Source: Pseudomonadota bacterium (lineage in GTDB: Bacteria > Pseudomonadota > Gammaproteobacteria > Pseudomonadales > Halieaceae). Taken from it: 34,251 bases of DNA. The notes under the pieces are model-generated. The model saw only the letters and a program-made list of their open reading frames with translations. It did no database searches and was not told the DNA's origin. Where the stretch lies: contig PKCZ01000052.1 of the NCBI GenBank assembly GCA_002862405.1, positions 1 through 34,251 of the forward strand, given 5' to 3'. Numbering within the stretch: the first letter of the stretch is position 1; the number at the start of each line of letters is the position of its first letter. The position numbers and the translations under genes were made by a program. Of the stretch, positions 33,182 to 34,251 are shown in pieces.

Positions 33182-34156
33182 ATGTCACACCACTATATTC
33201 ACATAGAAGACCCTGAAACCCTCGTGCTGAGAGAGGCCGAAGACCTAAGCTGTACTGCCGACGAAGTTGTCATCGATGTGGCTTATGCCGGTATCAATAG
33301 AGCGGACGTGCTGCAGCGCATGGGGTTTTATCCACCACCTGAAGATGCGAGCCCTGTCATGGGGCTCGAGGTATCGGGAACGATCCGCATAGCAGGCGAG
33401 CGCAGCGGCTTCGCCACAGGTGAGCGGGTCTGCGCGCTGGTCCACGGTGGCGGCTACGCGACACAGGCCAAGGCCAAAGCAGAGTGCACCTTGCGCGTGC
33501 CTGCTGAGATTGACATGAAAGTTGCAGCTTGCCTTCCCGAGGCATTTCTCACAGTCTGGTACAACGTTGTTATTCGTGCCGCGCTGAAACCTGGCGAGAC
33601 CTTGCTAGTGCACGGTGGCACCAGCGGTATCGGCAATATTGCAGTACAGCTTGGTAATTTCATGAAGTGTCGCGTCATTGCAACGGCGGGCTCAGCCGAT
33701 AAGTGTCAGCTGCTTGCCGATATCGGCGCCGATGTGTGTCTGAACTACAACGCGGCACCACTGACAGACCAGTGCGCGCAGCGCGGTGTGTTAGGGGGTG
33801 TAGATGTAATCCTTGATATGGTCGGCGGTGATTTCGAGCAATTTAATCTGGAGTGTCTTGCCGTTGATGGACGAATTGCCTGCATCGGGCTGATGCGGGG
33901 AGGCCAGGCCACAATCGACCTGACACAACTGCTCATGAAACGTGCAACCTTGACCGGAAGCACCTTACGACGCCTGACTCACGAAGAGAAAGCGCGATGT
34001 TTCCGCGACGTTGATGAGCAGCTCATGCCACTAGTCGAGAGCGGTCAAATGCGCCCGCTCATGGATAAGACCTTCGAATTAAAGAATGCCCTCGAAGCGC
34101 AGACCTACATGTCCTTGGGCACTCACGCTGGAAAGCTGTTGTTAAATTGCGCGTAA
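33182..34156 (+). CDS. Zinc-independent MDR oxidoreductase, quinone reductase/PIG3 type
   Basis: The 324-residue NADPH-dependent reductase has the medium-chain reductase N-terminal half (VAYAGINRADVLQRMGFYPPPEDASPVMGLEVSGTI, typical of the PIG3 group) and the cofactor motif LLVHGGTSGIGNIAVQLG, with ATAGSADKCQLLADIGADVCLNYN and VDVILDMVGGDFEQFNL. The zinc-binding residues of classical alcohol dehydrogenases are absent. PIG3-type enzymes reduce quinones. No strong Shine-Dalgarno sequence precedes the ATG. It is divergent from the iron alcohol dehydrogenase gene across 101 bases in which I see no clear operator. The remaining 95 bases after its stop show no recognisable gene or terminator. Confidence 0.93.
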   Translation: MSHHYIHIEDPETLVLREAEDLSCTADEVVIDVAYAGINRADVLQRMGFYPPPEDASPVMGLEVSGTIRIAGERSGFATGERVCALVHGGGYATQAKAKAECTLRVPAEIDMKVAACLPEAFLTVWYNVVIRAALKPGETLLVHGGTSGIGNIAVQLGNFMKCRVIATAGSADKCQLLADIGADVCLNYNAAPLTDQCAQRGVLGGVDVILDMVGGDFEQFNLECLAVDGRIACIGLMRGGQATIDLTQLLMKRATLTGSTLRRLTHEEKARCFRDVDEQLMPLVESGQMRPLMDKTFELKNALEAQTYMSLGTHAGKLLLNCA

Positions 34157-34251
34157 GCTTGGACAGCATTCTGTGCTAGTAGCTCCACAGCAGCTTAATC
34201 CGACTGACCAGTGGACCCATGATTTAACAACTGAAATAACAAGCCCGAGAC

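Noticed and set aside
1-34251. tRNA, rRNA, CRISPR, transposase, integrase or phage genes
   Set aside because: None of the tell-tale repeats, RNA folds or protein motifs was found on either strand.

Overview
The window looks like a chromosomal segment of a marine, protein- and lipid-using gammaproteobacterium. Three large TonB-dependent receptors (TBDRs), sodium-linked or osmolyte carriers (DASS/SLC13, NhaC, BCCT), valine/acyl-CoA catabolism and TPR-sulfotransferases together fit the OM60/NOR5 (Halieaceae) group. That placement is inferred from gene content only. There are no rRNA or tRNA genes, CRISPR arrays, insertion sequences or phage genes. Genes are packed tightly, and most convergent gene pairs end within or across each other.

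Region 1 (1-7013, all on the minus strand) reads as a peptide or amino-acid scavenging block: an NhaC-type antiporter, a secreted M14 zinc carboxypeptidase, the decayed remnant of an N-acyl-D-amino-acid deacylase-like amidohydrolase, a TBDR with its own promoter and terminator, and the start of a DASS anion symporter that runs off the left edge (this last gene is missing from the ORF track). Region 2 (7155-11006) holds gpsA, which appears to lack any ATG/GTG/TTG start, an M48 lipoprotein protease, and a convergent BCCT osmolyte transporter.

Region 3 (11137-18308) is the first receptor-sulfotransferase locus: TBDR, strong terminator, TPR-sulfotransferase, a second small sulfotransferase overlapping it by ATGA, a convergent aspartyl/asparaginyl beta-hydroxylase-like oxygenase, and a divergent MarR regulator with a palindrome between the last two. 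Region 4 (18322-22310, minus) is a valine-degradation operon: acyl-CoA dehydrogenase, enoyl-CoA hydratase, 3-hydroxyisobutyryl-CoA hydrolase and 3-hydroxyisobutyrate dehydrogenase. The first three are coupled by ATGA overlaps.

Region 5 (22444-27417) is the second receptor-sulfotransferase locus: a LuxR-type regulator, a second TPR-sulfotransferase coupled by a GTGA overlap, and another TBDR that carries an exceptional tyrosine/acid-rich, cysteine-bracketed segment. The repeated pairing of a TBDR with a PAPS-dependent TPR-sulfotransferase, plus tyrosine clusters in the partner receptors, is the best candidate here for an undescribed system: sulfation of the receptor itself, or of its cargo. 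Region 6 (27369-34156) holds a chalcone-isomerase-like/DUF2878 pair, a SpuC-like aminotransferase, an MBL-fold hydrolase overlapping an HSL-type esterase, an iron alcohol dehydrogenase antisense to the esterase end, and a quinone-oxidoreductase-type reductase.
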